A stretch of 64,000 nt of DNA, from positions 372,001 to 436,000 of the forward strand of contig CALSSE010000011.1 in assembly GCA_943788935.1 (NCBI GenBank). The letters are read 5' to 3'. The position numbers and the translations under genes are program-made. Positions 17,803 to 26,490 of this stretch are shown here, in pieces; the first letter of the stretch is position 1, and every line of letters starts with the position of its first letter. Source of the stretch: an uncultured bacterium (lineage in GTDB: Bacteria > Myxococcota_A > Bradymonadia > UBA7976 > VGTA01). Under the pieces are notes generated by a model. The model did no database searches. It saw only the letters and a list, made by a program, of their open reading frames with translations, and was not told where the DNA came from.

Positions 17803-19236
17803 ATGCAAGATGTAATTAGTGAGGTACAGGAGTTTCTTGCTCGTTCAGCAGACCCTCTTCAGAAACGGTTTTCTTTTCAAGGTCGTCCATCAGAAGCAGC
17901 GTTGCGCGACTCTCCTTTGGTGCTCATCTTAGGTAATCATTCTTCAGGGAAATCTACCTTTGTGAACTATTACACTCAGCAATCGATCCAGCTCACAGGG
18001 ATGGCTCCAACCGATGATGACTTTACGATTCTTCGACATGGAGGAGCCGAAAATGAGCGTTCAGGGTCTTCATTAGTTTCTAATCCAGCGCTCGGCTTCG
18101 AAGGGCTCACTCAGTTTGGTCCTAAGTTTCTTAGCCACCTTAAGATGAAGTCTGTACCTAACCCACGTTTAGAGAAGATTACTCTTGTCGATACACCAGG
18201 GATGATTGATTCAGCAGACTCTGAGGCGAATAGGGGCTATGACTTTAAAGGTGTAGTACGCTGGTTCGCGGAGAGAGCGGACTTGATTATGCTATTTTTC
18301 GATCCTGAGCGCCCGGGAACCACTGCAGAGACCCTTGAGGTATATACGAGCGCCTTGAGTGACTTTGATCACAAACTTCAAGTCGTCTACAACAAGGTTG
18401 ACCAGTTTCAGCGTTTATCTGACTTCGCGAGATGTTACGGTAATCTCTGCTGGAATCTTGGTAAAGTGATGAAGACTAAAGATCTCCCACAGATCTATCC
18501 TACTTTTGTGCCTCGTCCTGAGTCTTCTCCATCCGCTTTACCGCTCACAGAGTTTATAGAGGCCCGAGAGCTACTTATCCGAAAGATTGAGAACACCTCG
18601 CTACAGAGAGTAGATAATGTCCTCACCGATGTGAGTATCTATGTAGATAGGCTCAAACTTCATGTTGAGATATTGAGCCATTTCCGTAAGTGGCGAAAAT
18701 CGATGGGTCGTCAGCTCATCATATTAGGTTTAATCTTCGGTGGGGGTGGGGCAGCTTGGGGATGGACAATGAGCGGGTATGAAGAAGCGGTCAGATATAT
18801 GATAGTGGGGGTGAGTCTCTTTACTTCGATATTTATAGCGACTAGTTTGAGTAACCTCTTCGCTCGTAAAAAAATGCAGTGGTTTTCTCAGAACCTCGAC
18901 GAAGTATTTGAACAATATAGCGCATCAAAGAGTGTACCTCATGAGCGATCTCAACACTTACAATCGCAATGGGCTTTAATCTCTTCGTTGACGACTCGGG
19001 CTCTCAATGAGCTAGGGCCAAATAGCGTCCCTAAACCTAAAAATAGAGAGATTAAGGCTTTAGAACAATGGCGTGTCTACAGGCTACCTCAGCTGCGCAG
19101 AGTCGTTCATCAACGAGAGAACGAAGCGTTAAATGAGAGCGTAGAAGAGATGATACAGATCACAGCAGAGGAGGCTGATGCCTTACTTGGTCAATCGACC
19201 CCTGACCCATCGCACGAACCCTCTGTTGAGGTGTAG
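17803..19236 (+). CDS. EHD-like dynamin-superfamily GTPase with C-terminal membrane hairpin
   Basis: 477 residues. The GTPase domain has P-loop GNHSSGKST (44-52), G3 DTPGM (about 129-133) and G4 NKVD (about 197-200). The stretch around 148-165, including RGYDFKGVVRWFAERAD, closely resembles eukaryotic EHD proteins, where the same region reads SRGYDF...WFAERVD. Two hydrophobic stretches at about 305-350 would form a membrane hairpin or two helices. EHD/dynamin proteins remodel membranes in a nucleotide-dependent way; in bacteria this class is usually uncharacterised. The GTG of the next gene overlaps its stop codon, which ties it to two cell-wall-enzyme-like exported proteins, so a role in envelope remodelling is possible but inferred. 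Confidence 0.88.
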   Translation: MQDVISEVQEFLARSADPLQKRFSFQGRPSEAALRDSPLVLILGNHSSGKSTFVNYYTQQSIQLTGMAPTDDDFTILRHGGAENERSGSSLVSNPALGFEGLTQFGPKFLSHLKMKSVPNPRLEKITLVDTPGMIDSADSEANRGYDFKGVVRWFAERADLIMLFFDPERPGTTAETLEVYTSALSDFDHKLQVVYNKVDQFQRLSDFARCYGNLCWNLGKVMKTKDLPQIYPTFVPRPESSPSALPLTEFIEARELLIRKIENTSLQRVDNVLTDVSIYVDRLKLHVEILSHFRKWRKSMGRQLIILGLIFGGGGAAWGWTMSGYEEAVRYMIVGVSLFTSIFIATSLSNLFARKKMQWFSQNLDEVFEQYSASKSVPHERSQHLQSQWALISSLTTRALNELGPNSVPKPKNREIKALEQWRVYRLPQLRRVVHQRENEALNESVEEMIQITAEEADALLGQSTPDPSHEPSVEV

Positions 19237-20129
19237 TGATCCGTGAGATCTCCCCTTTGAGAGTAGTCATGCCTCTTTCAACACCTCGACGTTCATCGTT
19301 TATGGTGTACATACTGTCTGTGTGCTTATCTATCGTTGGGAGCTCACTGGGCATCTCTTATGGAGAGATCTATACCTATGAAAAAGACGGAGTCATCGTC
19401 ATCTCCTCAGAGCCTCCACCTAAGCCAAAACGAAGAAGAGGAACGAGAGGGCGCTCTCGTCGTCAGGGAGAATCTTCGAAGAGGACGATAGAGCGTGACG
19501 GTCAGACGAGGACTCAAGTATCAAATAGGGCCCGAATACCGAAGAGGGCTCGAACACCGAAGAGAAGCTCTAAGTCCCCTCGATTACCACGAGTACTTCA
19601 TCGCTATAAGAAGAGTCTCAGCGAACTGGCGCTTAAATATCATTTGCCCGCGAGAATATTGTACAGCGTAGTATTGAGCTGTCGTGCTGAGGCGCGTCAC
19701 TCACATCTAAAAAATGATGAGTCAAGTCGAGGAGAGAGATATACTTGCCTGCACCCTACGGTCGACTCTCTCATTGAGGTAATACTCTCTAAGAGCGCTA
19801 AGCGGAATAAAAGAGTAGGTAAAGAGGCTAAGGCATTAAAGAGCAAAGAGCTCATCAACTCATTTGACAGAAGTCTTTGGTTACTACGAAAGCTCGTTAA
19901 TCGCTATCGCGGAGATGTGACACTCGCTCTCTCGAGCTATTATCAAGCCTCTCAACTGACAGATCATCCAATCTTCAAGCATCGAGCTCAGCCGGAGCAA
20001 AGTTTAAATATACTTATGAATAAGTCTCGGAGCTCATACAATCGAAGCGAGTTATCTAGTCAAGAACTCATGGAGAGAGCTCGACGCTTTACCCGTTTAA
20101 CGCTCTCCTTATTGAGAGGGGATGGATAA
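19236..20129 (+). CDS. Degenerate lytic-transglycosylase-like exported protein
   Basis: 297 residues from a GTG overlapping the previous stop; an ATG at 19269 is the alternative and leaves a cleaner signal peptide (VYILSVCLSIVGSSLG). After the signal comes a short DUF4124-like segment (IYTYEKDGVIVISSEPPP), a very basic linker rich in Arg/Lys, and a C-terminal domain beginning SELALKYHLPARILYSVV that aligns by eye with the SLT domain of the next gene (TGAALKYKLPEALLWAFM). The catalytic ES motif and the GLMQLMP motif are absent here: the equivalent region reads LSCRAEARHS. It looks like a paralogue that lost glycan-cleaving activity. It probably acts in the periplasm, perhaps as a binding partner; the function is unknown. 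Confidence 0.82.
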   Translation: MIREISPLRVVMPLSTPRRSSFMVYILSVCLSIVGSSLGISYGEIYTYEKDGVIVISSEPPPKPKRRRGTRGRSRRQGESSKRTIERDGQTRTQVSNRARIPKRARTPKRSSKSPRLPRVLHRYKKSLSELALKYHLPARILYSVVLSCRAEARHSHLKNDESSRGERYTCLHPTVDSLIEVILSKSAKRNKRVGKEAKALKSKELINSFDRSLWLLRKLVNRYRGDVTLALSSYYQASQLTDHPIFKHRAQPEQSLNILMNKSRSSYNRSELSSQELMERARRFTRLTLSLLRGDG

Positions 20130-20176
20130 GACATGGGGATCACTCACGTATGGATGAACAGTAAAGCGAGGGGGCA

Positions 20177-21040
20177 ATGCTAAACATCTACAGAACGTCT
20201 ACAGTTATGCGGTGTGCTGATGAGAGCTCACATCCAATCCTGCTTTGGAGTTTAGTGTTGTGCCTGATATGGGGAGGAGCCCTACTCAATCCGTCAGCGA
20301 TTTATGCTGATACTTATGTCACCACAGAAGGAGATACGATCGTCATCACCAATCAGCCGACCTCAAAACAAAAGAGGAAAGGCAGGGTGATCAATCGCTC
20401 TCTTCCCCACCAAAGCTCAAGCCGAATCTGTTTTCTAGAGAACCGAAAGACTAAGGAGAAGCAGTTAACGACAAACCCAAGTAAATCACATTTGAAAGTC
20501 TCACGGATCATTTGGTGTGAGGAGACTCCTCGAAAGGGAAGTCGCAGAGAAGCGCCGCCCTCCCCCACTAAGCAAGGACGCATCACTAAGCGTAAAAAGA
20601 AGACGATTGGCGGGGGACATAGCCTCCCTAAGCGAGCGGACCAGTTTAAAGCGTTTGTGACAGGTGCGGCTCTTAAATATAAGCTACCAGAAGCCTTGTT
20701 GTGGGCGTTCATGAAGGTTGAAAGTGACTTTGTCCCCACGGCGGTGAGTCGAAAAGGAGCCCAGGGTTTGATGCAGTTGATGCCTCTCACCGCTAAAGAT
20801 ATGGGGGTAAACAATCCCTTTGATGCTCAACAGAATATCTATGGAGCAGCTAAATTGATCAGTATACTTATGAAGCGATTCAATCGTGAACTCCCACTAG
20901 TGATCTCTGCTTATCACGCGGGTGGAGGAGCGGTGAGCCGGAGAGAGGGGATTCCTTATAGCGAGACAAGTCAATACATGACATCTGTTCTAAATGCTTA
21001 TTATCGCTACATGAAAAAGCCTCCTTATGTCCGGGATTAG
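20177..21040 (+). CDS. Soluble lytic transglycosylase-type murein hydrolase
   Basis: 287 residues with an N-terminal signal peptide (WSLVLCLIWGGALL...SAIYA), a DUF4124-like start of the mature protein (DTYVTTEGDTIVITNQP), a basic linker and a C-terminal SLT domain (about 160-280). Catalytic Glu is E182 in MKVESDFVP; the family motifs GAQGLMQLMP, N-P-F-D, and SAYHAGGGAV are all present. It cleaves the peptidoglycan glycan between MurNAc and GlcNAc, giving 1,6-anhydro products, in the periplasm. Together with the preceding gene, with which it shares the whole domain plan, it forms a paralogue pair, one active and one degenerate, next to an EHD-like GTPase. GAGGGGG lies close upstream of the ATG at 20177. 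Confidence 0.93.
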   Translation: MLNIYRTSTVMRCADESSHPILLWSLVLCLIWGGALLNPSAIYADTYVTTEGDTIVITNQPTSKQKRKGRVINRSLPHQSSSRICFLENRKTKEKQLTTNPSKSHLKVSRIIWCEETPRKGSRREAPPSPTKQGRITKRKKKTIGGGHSLPKRADQFKAFVTGAALKYKLPEALLWAFMKVESDFVPTAVSRKGAQGLMQLMPLTAKDMGVNNPFDAQQNIYGAAKLISILMKRFNRELPLVISAYHAGGGAVSRREGIPYSETSQYMTSVLNAYYRYMKKPPYVRD

Positions 21041-21090
21041 GGAGGAAAGTACCTCGCTCTTAAGTCACCTCTAAAAATCGAGATTTTTTC

Positions 21091-21119
21091 TTGACAGTGA
21101 GTTCTCGTTCGGCTAGTTA
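21091..21119 (+). promoter_or_regulatory. Sigma70-type promoter of the tRNA-Gly pair
   Basis: A perfect -35 TTGACA (21091-21096) is followed after 17 bp by TAGTTA (21114-21119) as -10. The first tRNA begins 28 bp further on, a normal distance for a stable RNA transcript. Confidence 0.6.
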
Positions 21120-21146
21120 ATGTCACGTGATTGAGGCCTGCAGCAT

Positions 21147-21218
<72 letters not shown>

Positions 21219-21223
21219 CTCTC

Positions 21224-21241
21224 AGACCCACTTGTGGGTCT
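21224..21241 (+). other. Perfect hairpin between the two tRNA-Gly genes
   Basis: AGACCCAC-TT-GTGGGTCT is a perfect 8-bp stem in the 43-bp spacer. No U-tract follows, so it is more likely a processing signal for the dicistronic tRNA transcript than a terminator. Confidence 0.45.
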
Positions 21242-21261
21242 CTGTAGCCTCGGTCACTCCT

Positions 21262-21333
<72 letters not shown>

Positions 21334-21337
21334 CTGC

Positions 21338-21365
21338 AAAAAGCCAACAATCGTTGGCTTTTTTT
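21338..21365 (+). terminator. Rho-independent terminator after the tRNA-Gly pair
   Basis: Stem AAAAAGCCAAC / GTTGGCTTTTT around the loop AATC, running into a T tract that ends at 21365. It closes the tRNA transcript before the rpsA leader. Confidence 0.85.
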
Positions 21366-21589
21366 GTGTGCAGAGAACACATGGTTGGGGAGGAGATCTA
21401 AGAAAATCTCTTGCTAATCAGTCATTAATTTTGTACTAAGCATGACATTTTAATGTACATCATTGAGATATCTTCATTCACTTCGAGTGAAGAATTCTTG
21501 TCGCTAAGCTTTTAATTACGACAGCTCAGCCCCCTCTTAACTCTTTACCCAAGGGCTAGTTTACTAGCGCTAATGGCACAGCATTTAAT

Positions 21590-23353
21590 ATGACTCAACC
21601 TGATATCAAGTCGCTTCGCGCGCAGACCTCCGTCCCTGAAGACAATTTCGCAACCGAGAACTTCAGCAGTGACTTTGCAGAGCTCTTCAACCAGCATGAA
21701 GCGGAGAAACCCAAAATTCCTGGTGTCGTTAAAGGCACTATCGTCTCTATTCGCGAGGACCTCGGATATGTCGTCGTAGATATCGGTCACAAGTCTGAAG
21801 GTCAGATCAAAATCGCCGAATTCAAGAAAGACGGAAAGCTCGACATCAAAGAGGGTGATGAGGTTGAAGTTTACGCTACCCTAAGTGCTAATGAAGATGA
21901 GGAGATCGAAGTCTCCAAGCGTGACGCGGATCGACTCCGAGTGTGGGACGCGATCAGCATCGCTTGTGAGAGTGATGAGGTCGTCACCGGTCGCATCACA
22001 CAAAAAGTCAAGGGTGGACTCAACGTCGATATCAACGGCGTCAAGGCGTTCTTACCTGGTAGCCAAGTTGATATCCGACCAAGTCGTAATCTTGACCGCT
22101 TCGTTACTGAAGACCAAAACTATGAGTTTAAGGTCATCAAGTTCAACCGACGTCGTAACAACATCGTCCTCTCTCGCCGCGTCCTGCTTGAGAAGGACAG
22201 AGCAAAACTCAAGTCAGAGACCATCAATAAGCTCATCCCCGGCGCGATCCTTAAGGGTGTAGTTAAGAATATCCAACATTATGGAGCATTCATTGATCTA
22301 GGTGGTATTGACGGGCTTCTCCACCTCACCGATATGAGCTGGGGTCGAATCAGCCATCCTACAGAGGTCCTCGGTGAGAATGCAGAGAACAACCCTATTG
22401 AGGTTAAAGTACTCCGCTTTGATCCTAAGACAGAGCGCGTTTCTCTTGGCCTTAAGCAGCTCAAAGACAACCCATGGGACAAAGTCGCTGAGAACTACGT
22501 CGCTAATCAGCGCGTAAGCGGTACAGTCGTTAGCCTCACCGATTACGGCGCATTCCTTGAGCTTGAAGAGGGTATCGAGGGTCTCATTCACGTCTCAGAG
22601 ATGTCATGGACAGGTAACATCAAGAAGCCTGAGCGTCTCTTCTCTAAGGGTGATGTCGTTGAGGCTCAGATCTTAGATATCGATATTGAGGGTGAGCGCA
22701 TCAGCCTTGGTTACAAGCAGACTCAGGAGAACCCTTGGATTCAACTTCAAGAGCAGTTCCATCCTGGTAGCGTCATTAAAGGACCTATCCGTAACATCAC
22801 TGACTTTGGGATCTTCGTCAGTATCACTCAAGAGATCGATGGTCTCGTACACATCAGTGACCTCTCTTGGACTCAGAAGATCAAGCATCCTAACGAGCTC
22901 TACAAGAAGGGCGAGATCGTTGAAGCAGTGGTATTAAATGTTGACGTTGAGCATCAGCGCTTCAGCCTTGGTATCAAGCAGCTCACTCCTGATCTCTGGG
23001 AGTCAGAGATTCCTCGTCGTTACGCGGTTGGCCGTGTTGTCAAGGGGACTGTATGCAAGCTCACCGAGTTTGGTGCCTTCATTGAGCTCGAAGAGGGTGT
23101 TGAGGGTCTGATCCATATCTCTGAGCTCAGCATGGATCACATTAAAGATCCAGGCGAGGTCGTAGAGATCGGTCAAGAGGTCGTTGCAGAAGTGATCAAT
23201 ATCGATCGAATTGATCGTAAGATTGGCCTCACTCTGAAATCAACTGATGTCGATGCTCACCAAGATCTCCTCAGCTACATGGAGGAAGAGGTCGCTGATG
23301 AGGGTAACTTCTCTGCCGGTATTGGCGGACTTGACGCAGACTCTGAAGGGTGA
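21590..23353 (+). CDS. rpsA: 30S ribosomal protein S1
   Basis: 587 residues with six consecutive S1/OB repeats (from about residue 45 to 565), each ending in the typical GERISLGYKQ-type strand. Repeats 3-6 carry the family core VxGTVxxLxDYGAFLELEEGIEGLIHVSEMSW. S1 binds mRNA on the small subunit and aids initiation on structured or weak-SD messages. Length is normal for a six-domain S1. The 224-bp region from the tRNA terminator to the start is AT-rich, holds no other gene I can see, and should contain the promoter and leader, where S1 often autoregulates in other bacteria. A weak promoter-like pair is TTGCTA (21411) and TACTAA (21434). The IHF/HU gene follows after 4 bp, the same order as E. 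coli rpsA-ihfB. Confidence 0.97.
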   Translation: MTQPDIKSLRAQTSVPEDNFATENFSSDFAELFNQHEAEKPKIPGVVKGTIVSIREDLGYVVVDIGHKSEGQIKIAEFKKDGKLDIKEGDEVEVYATLSANEDEEIEVSKRDADRLRVWDAISIACESDEVVTGRITQKVKGGLNVDINGVKAFLPGSQVDIRPSRNLDRFVTEDQNYEFKVIKFNRRRNNIVLSRRVLLEKDRAKLKSETINKLIPGAILKGVVKNIQHYGAFIDLGGIDGLLHLTDMSWGRISHPTEVLGENAENNPIEVKVLRFDPKTERVSLGLKQLKDNPWDKVAENYVANQRVSGTVVSLTDYGAFLELEEGIEGLIHVSEMSWTGNIKKPERLFSKGDVVEAQILDIDIEGERISLGYKQTQENPWIQLQEQFHPGSVIKGPIRNITDFGIFVSITQEIDGLVHISDLSWTQKIKHPNELYKKGEIVEAVVLNVDVEHQRFSLGIKQLTPDLWESEIPRRYAVGRVVKGTVCKLTEFGAFIELEEGVEGLIHISELSMDHIKDPGEVVEIGQEVVAEVINIDRIDRKIGLTLKSTDVDAHQDLLSYMEEEVADEGNFSAGIGGLDADSEG

Positions 23354-23357
23354 TCTG

Positions 23358-23645
23358 ATGACAAAAAGTCAGCTTATTGAAAAAGTCGCTGAATCATTTA
23401 GTGGCTATAAGAAAAAAGATGTAGAGCTCGCGGTCAATACGATCTTTGAGTCCATGAAGGGTGCGCTCGTCAATGAGCAACGAGTTGAAATTCGTGGTTT
23501 AGGTACTTTTAGAGTTAAGCATCGTGAGGCGCGTCTTGGGCGTAACCCTCGTAGCGGAGAGAATGTTGACATTCCCGACCGTAAGATCCCTTTCTTCAAG
23601 GCGGGTAGAGCACTAAAGATCCAACTTAACGTTGAAGATGCTTAA
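23358..23645 (+). CDS. ihfB: Integration host factor / HU-family DNA-binding protein (IHF beta-like)
   Basis: 95 residues from the ATG at 23358, chosen over an upstream in-frame ATG because homologues start MTKSQLIE and GGG lies 8 bases upstream. It has the full HU/IHF fold, with the beta-arm motif GRNPRSGENVDIPDRKIPFFKAGRALK, where the Pro at the arm tip intercalates in DNA. Location right after rpsA matches the ihfB position in proteobacteria, so IHF beta is the best guess; HU cannot be excluded by sequence alone. It bends DNA and acts in chromosome packing, replication and transcription. Confidence 0.93.
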   Translation: MTKSQLIEKVAESFSGYKKKDVELAVNTIFESMKGALVNEQRVEIRGLGTFRVKHREARLGRNPRSGENVDIPDRKIPFFKAGRALKIQLNVEDA

Positions 23646-23663
23646 GTACTGCTGAGAGACCTC

Positions 23664-24425
23664 TCATCTTGAGGGGTTAAGACGCCCTCTCATCTCCTCA
23701 ATAAAAGAGCGTAGTTGAGAGGCATTAACCCCATCAGGCCCTTGATAACTCGGCTCCGACTCAAGTAGTTTGGTGACGAGTTGAATCGTTTGGTTAAGAT
23801 GTTGTGGATCCTTCGGACCCTCTAGGTAGACACAGAGCGCGTACAAATATTGTGTGTATCCGGAGACAGAAGCATCAGGGTTCGCCTCTCTCCAGCGCTC
23901 TATGCCTACACGAGCATAACTTGGAGAGCCTAGTTTAACTAGAGCTCTAGTCCATGTCTGTAGTAACTGTGGTTGTCCTGGCCATTTGTCACGGGCTTTA
24001 TCAAGGAGAGTCAGAGCTTTCCGAACTTCACCGCCGTAGAGAAGTGTTTGACCCACTTCTACAGCGATAAAGGGGGTCATACGCGTAGGGTCTAGCGCTT
24101 CTGGCTTATCTTTAATGAAGGCGAGGAGCTTTTGAGGGTCTCTCATTTCAGCTTCACTGAGCGTGAGCGCGGAGTTTGTCTCAGACTTAGGTTTAAAAGA
24201 GGCCCATTGATTATGAGAAGGAGCGATGCCTGTTTGAACTACAGGCTCTTTGGCAAGGGCAACTGTTGAACTCAACGAGGTGACTAACAGAGTCATATTG
24301 AGTGACGAGAGAGAGCGTTTGATTAAAACAGTCCAGAGATGTCTACTCGGCGGCTGGAACGGTTGATGGTGTAGGGGGTTGAGGTGATATCGGTTTTTCT
24401 TAAGCATAGAAGGAGTGAGCTCCAA
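23664..24425 (-). CDS. TPR-like protein of unknown function
   Basis: 253 residues. A hydrophobic stretch at about 42-57 (MTLLVTSLSSTVALAKEP) looks like a signal peptide cleaved after ALA, which implies export; if so the true start may be the Met at about residue 44 or an upstream one with a long n-region. Residues about 95-250 are helical pairs with TPR character (VGQTLLYGGEVRKALTLLDKA). It lies 13 bp downstream of folK on the same strand and is convergent with the IHF gene. I do not recognise a specific family, and no catalytic motif is seen. Confidence 0.78.
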   Translation of the reverse strand: MELTPSMLKKNRYHLNPLHHQPFQPPSRHLWTVLIKRSLSSLNMTLLVTSLSSTVALAKEPVVQTGIAPSHNQWASFKPKSETNSALTLSEAEMRDPQKLLAFIKDKPEALDPTRMTPFIAVEVGQTLLYGGEVRKALTLLDKARDKWPGQPQLLQTWTRALVKLGSPSYARVGIERWREANPDASVSGYTQYLYALCVYLEGPKDPQHLNQTIQLVTKLLESEPSYQGPDGVNASQLRSFIEEMRGRLNPSR

Positions 24426-24438
24426 GTTTAATAAGTGA

Positions 24439-25137
24439 TCATTGAGATGGTTTGTTTATATGGCTTATTGATGTGGCTGAAAGAGGGAGGAGAGAGCTAC
24501 CTATGTGAAGGTTCTCAGCGGTGAGCCTGTGATGAAGTTCACCCACGGTCGTGTCGAGTGAGGAGAGATACAAAGAGGGCGCGATCTCTGCCCAAGGAGT
24601 AAGAACAAAAGATCTCTCTTGAAGCCTTGGGTGAGGGAGGCTCAGCGTGTCACTCTGATAGGGAATGAGGCCCAATGTATCTCCACTTATGGTGAGTAAA
24701 TCAAGATCTAGTGTTCGAGAGCTCCACCGCGCTACATCAGCGCTTCGATCACGACCTAGGATAAGTTCAATGAGGAGTAAGCACACCATGAGAGCTTCAG
24801 CGATAAGCTCTACCGGTGGCATAGAAGACTTTTCAAGTTTCAAGGCGAAACGACTACGGGAATACCAGAGAGTACGCTCTTGTTCACTCCATCCCGCTTC
24901 AAGTATTTTGAATCTAGATTGAGCAAAAGGAGTAAGCGCTGAGTGATCCAAAGTGAAGCCGATCACTTGATTTAAGAAAGGCTCAACCGCGACGCCACCC
25001 CACGCTGGAGTTTCATAAATAGAGCTAGAGTACACAGCGCCAATACTGAGCGCTTCTAACTCTTTTAAAGCAGCGCTAAGCGTACCCCATCGATCACCGA
25101 GATTAGACCCTAATCCTATCCAAACTTTCATCGACAT
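24439..25137 (-). CDS. folK: 2-amino-4-hydroxy-6-hydroxymethyldihydropteridine pyrophosphokinase
   Basis: 232 residues from the ATG at 25137, preceded by AAGGAAG six bases upstream. It starts with the family motif WIGLGSNLGDR and has the C-terminal signature RWSSRTLDLDLLTISG and LPHPRLQERSFVLTPWAEIAP. It transfers pyrophosphate from ATP to the pterin in folate biosynthesis in the cytoplasm. E. coli HPPK has about 160 residues; this one carries roughly 50 additional residues in the middle (about 85-130, with FKILEAGWSEQERTLWYSRS) between the substrate-binding halves. The insert is unusual but does not disturb the catalytic motifs. No folP or panB gene adjoins it. Confidence 0.9.
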   Translation of the reverse strand: MSMKVWIGLGSNLGDRWGTLSAALKELEALSIGAVYSSSIYETPAWGGVAVEPFLNQVIGFTLDHSALTPFAQSRFKILEAGWSEQERTLWYSRSRFALKLEKSSMPPVELIAEALMVCLLLIELILGRDRSADVARWSSRTLDLDLLTISGDTLGLIPYQSDTLSLPHPRLQERSFVLTPWAEIAPSLYLSSLDTTVGELHHRLTAENLHIGSSLLPLSATSISHINKPSQ

Positions 25138-25184
25138 CACTAACTTCCTTGCGCTCAATGTATCGAGCAACTATTGACAAGAGC

Positions 25185-25316
25185 ATGACCAAAATCGCAT
25201 TTATGTCAACCTCAGCAACAGATCACTCTCACGCCTTTACCAAAGATAGAGCCATGGAAGCGTTAGAGCACATGAATCTCGAGAATAAATTACAAAACAA
25301 TACGGAGCGAACGTGA
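25185..25316 (+). CDS. Possible 43-residue leader peptide or small protein overlapping the DsbA-like gene
   Basis: An ATG at 25185 opens 43 codons, MTKIAFMSTSATDHSHAFTK..., ending in a TGA that overlaps the GTG start of the next gene (GTGA). A TTGACA lies at 25174-25179. The overlap suggests translational coupling, but there is no strong ribosome site and no family is recognised. It may be chance. Confidence 0.25.
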   Translation: MTKIAFMSTSATDHSHAFTKDRAMEALEHMNLENKLQNNTERT

Positions 25317-26293
25317 GTTTAAATAAAGCATATTTGCGCGCCTTACGGTGCAATCATGAGCCATCTCGAGAGAGAACGTACTCTATTCTATTGAGTCTAA
25401 TCGCTCTCTTTGTGGCTTCCTTCTTACCTTTGATCAGCGGAGCGGAGTCCCCTTCACCCACGCCGGTAGTTCAGGCGAAACCACAGAGCGCTACTCAACA
25501 CGTTTACGCTATGCCAGGCACCGGTGCAGAGCAACTCGCTGAGGGAGCTCAAAGAGCGCTCGGTCAGTTGATGAGCGAAGGCCCATGTCCCTGTGATCCT
25601 AAGCAGACTCTTTTGCAATGTATTCAAGGACAAAGCTGTCCTGCAGCGACTTCTTTGGCAGCCTTTGGCGTCAAGAAGTATCAAGAGGGGTTGGGGACAG
25701 ACCAGGTAGCGGAAGCGATCATCAATAAGTTCGTTGAAGAGTTCACCCCTCCAGTAGAGTTCGATCTATCCAAAACGCCATCTAAGGGCAATGATAAAGC
25801 GATGATCACCATCGTAGAATTCGCTGACTTTGAATGTCCACATTGCGCGCTCATGGCAGATATGATGAAAGACTTGATCAAGCGCCGACCGGGGCTGGTG
25901 AAGGTCTACTTCAAGCAGTTTCCTCTCCCTTTTCATAAGCTAGCTCCTCTCGCCTCTAGAGCGACCTTAGCTGCCCATAAACAGGGCGCGTTTTGGCCGA
26001 TGCATGACTTGATTTTCTCTCAACAAGGGAAGCTCAGCGAGACAAGTTTTGTCGAATTCGCTGAACAGCTAGGTCTAAACATGATGTTGTTCCGTGGTGA
26101 TTTTGCGAGCGATGAAGTCGTTAAGCAAGTAGAGGCCGAACATGCAGAGGGAGTGAAGGCAGGTTTACAAGGCACTCCAACACTTTACTTTAATGGTAAA
26201 ATGTATCGAGGAGAGCAGACCATAGAGGCGATCATCGCTCATGTTGATGCCTTGAAAACAAAACTTATCTCCACTCAAACTAAGTCAAAGTAA
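25313..26293 (+). CDS. Exported DsbA-family thiol-disulfide oxidoreductase
   Basis: 326 residues from a GTG with GGAG five bases upstream. A signal peptide covers about residues 22-45 (LLSLIALFVASFLPLISGAES). Between it and the thioredoxin fold is a segment of about 80 residues with CPCDPKQTLLQCIQGQSCP, a possible extra disulfide region. The DsbA domain (about 150-320) has active site CPHC in FADFECPHCALM and the cis-proline GTPTLYFNG. Sequence around the fold resembles the Tm/BdbD-DsbA group found in Myxococcota. It acts in the periplasm in disulfide formation or isomerisation. The gene is divergent from folK. Confidence 0.9.
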   Translation: MSLNKAYLRALRCNHEPSRERTYSILLSLIALFVASFLPLISGAESPSPTPVVQAKPQSATQHVYAMPGTGAEQLAEGAQRALGQLMSEGPCPCDPKQTLLQCIQGQSCPAATSLAAFGVKKYQEGLGTDQVAEAIINKFVEEFTPPVEFDLSKTPSKGNDKAMITIVEFADFECPHCALMADMMKDLIKRRPGLVKVYFKQFPLPFHKLAPLASRATLAAHKQGAFWPMHDLIFSQQGKLSETSFVEFAEQLGLNMMLFRGDFASDEVVKQVEAEHAEGVKAGLQGTPTLYFNGKMYRGEQTIEAIIAHVDALKTKLISTQTKSK

Positions 26294-26490
26294 TCGATTT
26301 CTATTTCTCGGTAATGATTAACTTCTGAGAGAATAAAAGAATATTCCTCAAAATAGGGGATCTGATATTGACATTGAGGAACCAATAAACTAGTTTTCTC
26401 ACCGCTCTACACTCATCTACGTAATTACTATCATCAATCGTAGCTTGAGACTTTCATCACTTAAAACCTCATCCCTACTGAGAAATAACC

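Noticed and set aside
20353..20814. 153-codon minus-strand frame
   Set aside because: Shadow of the lytic transglycosylase gene, whose signal peptide and catalytic motifs are clear.
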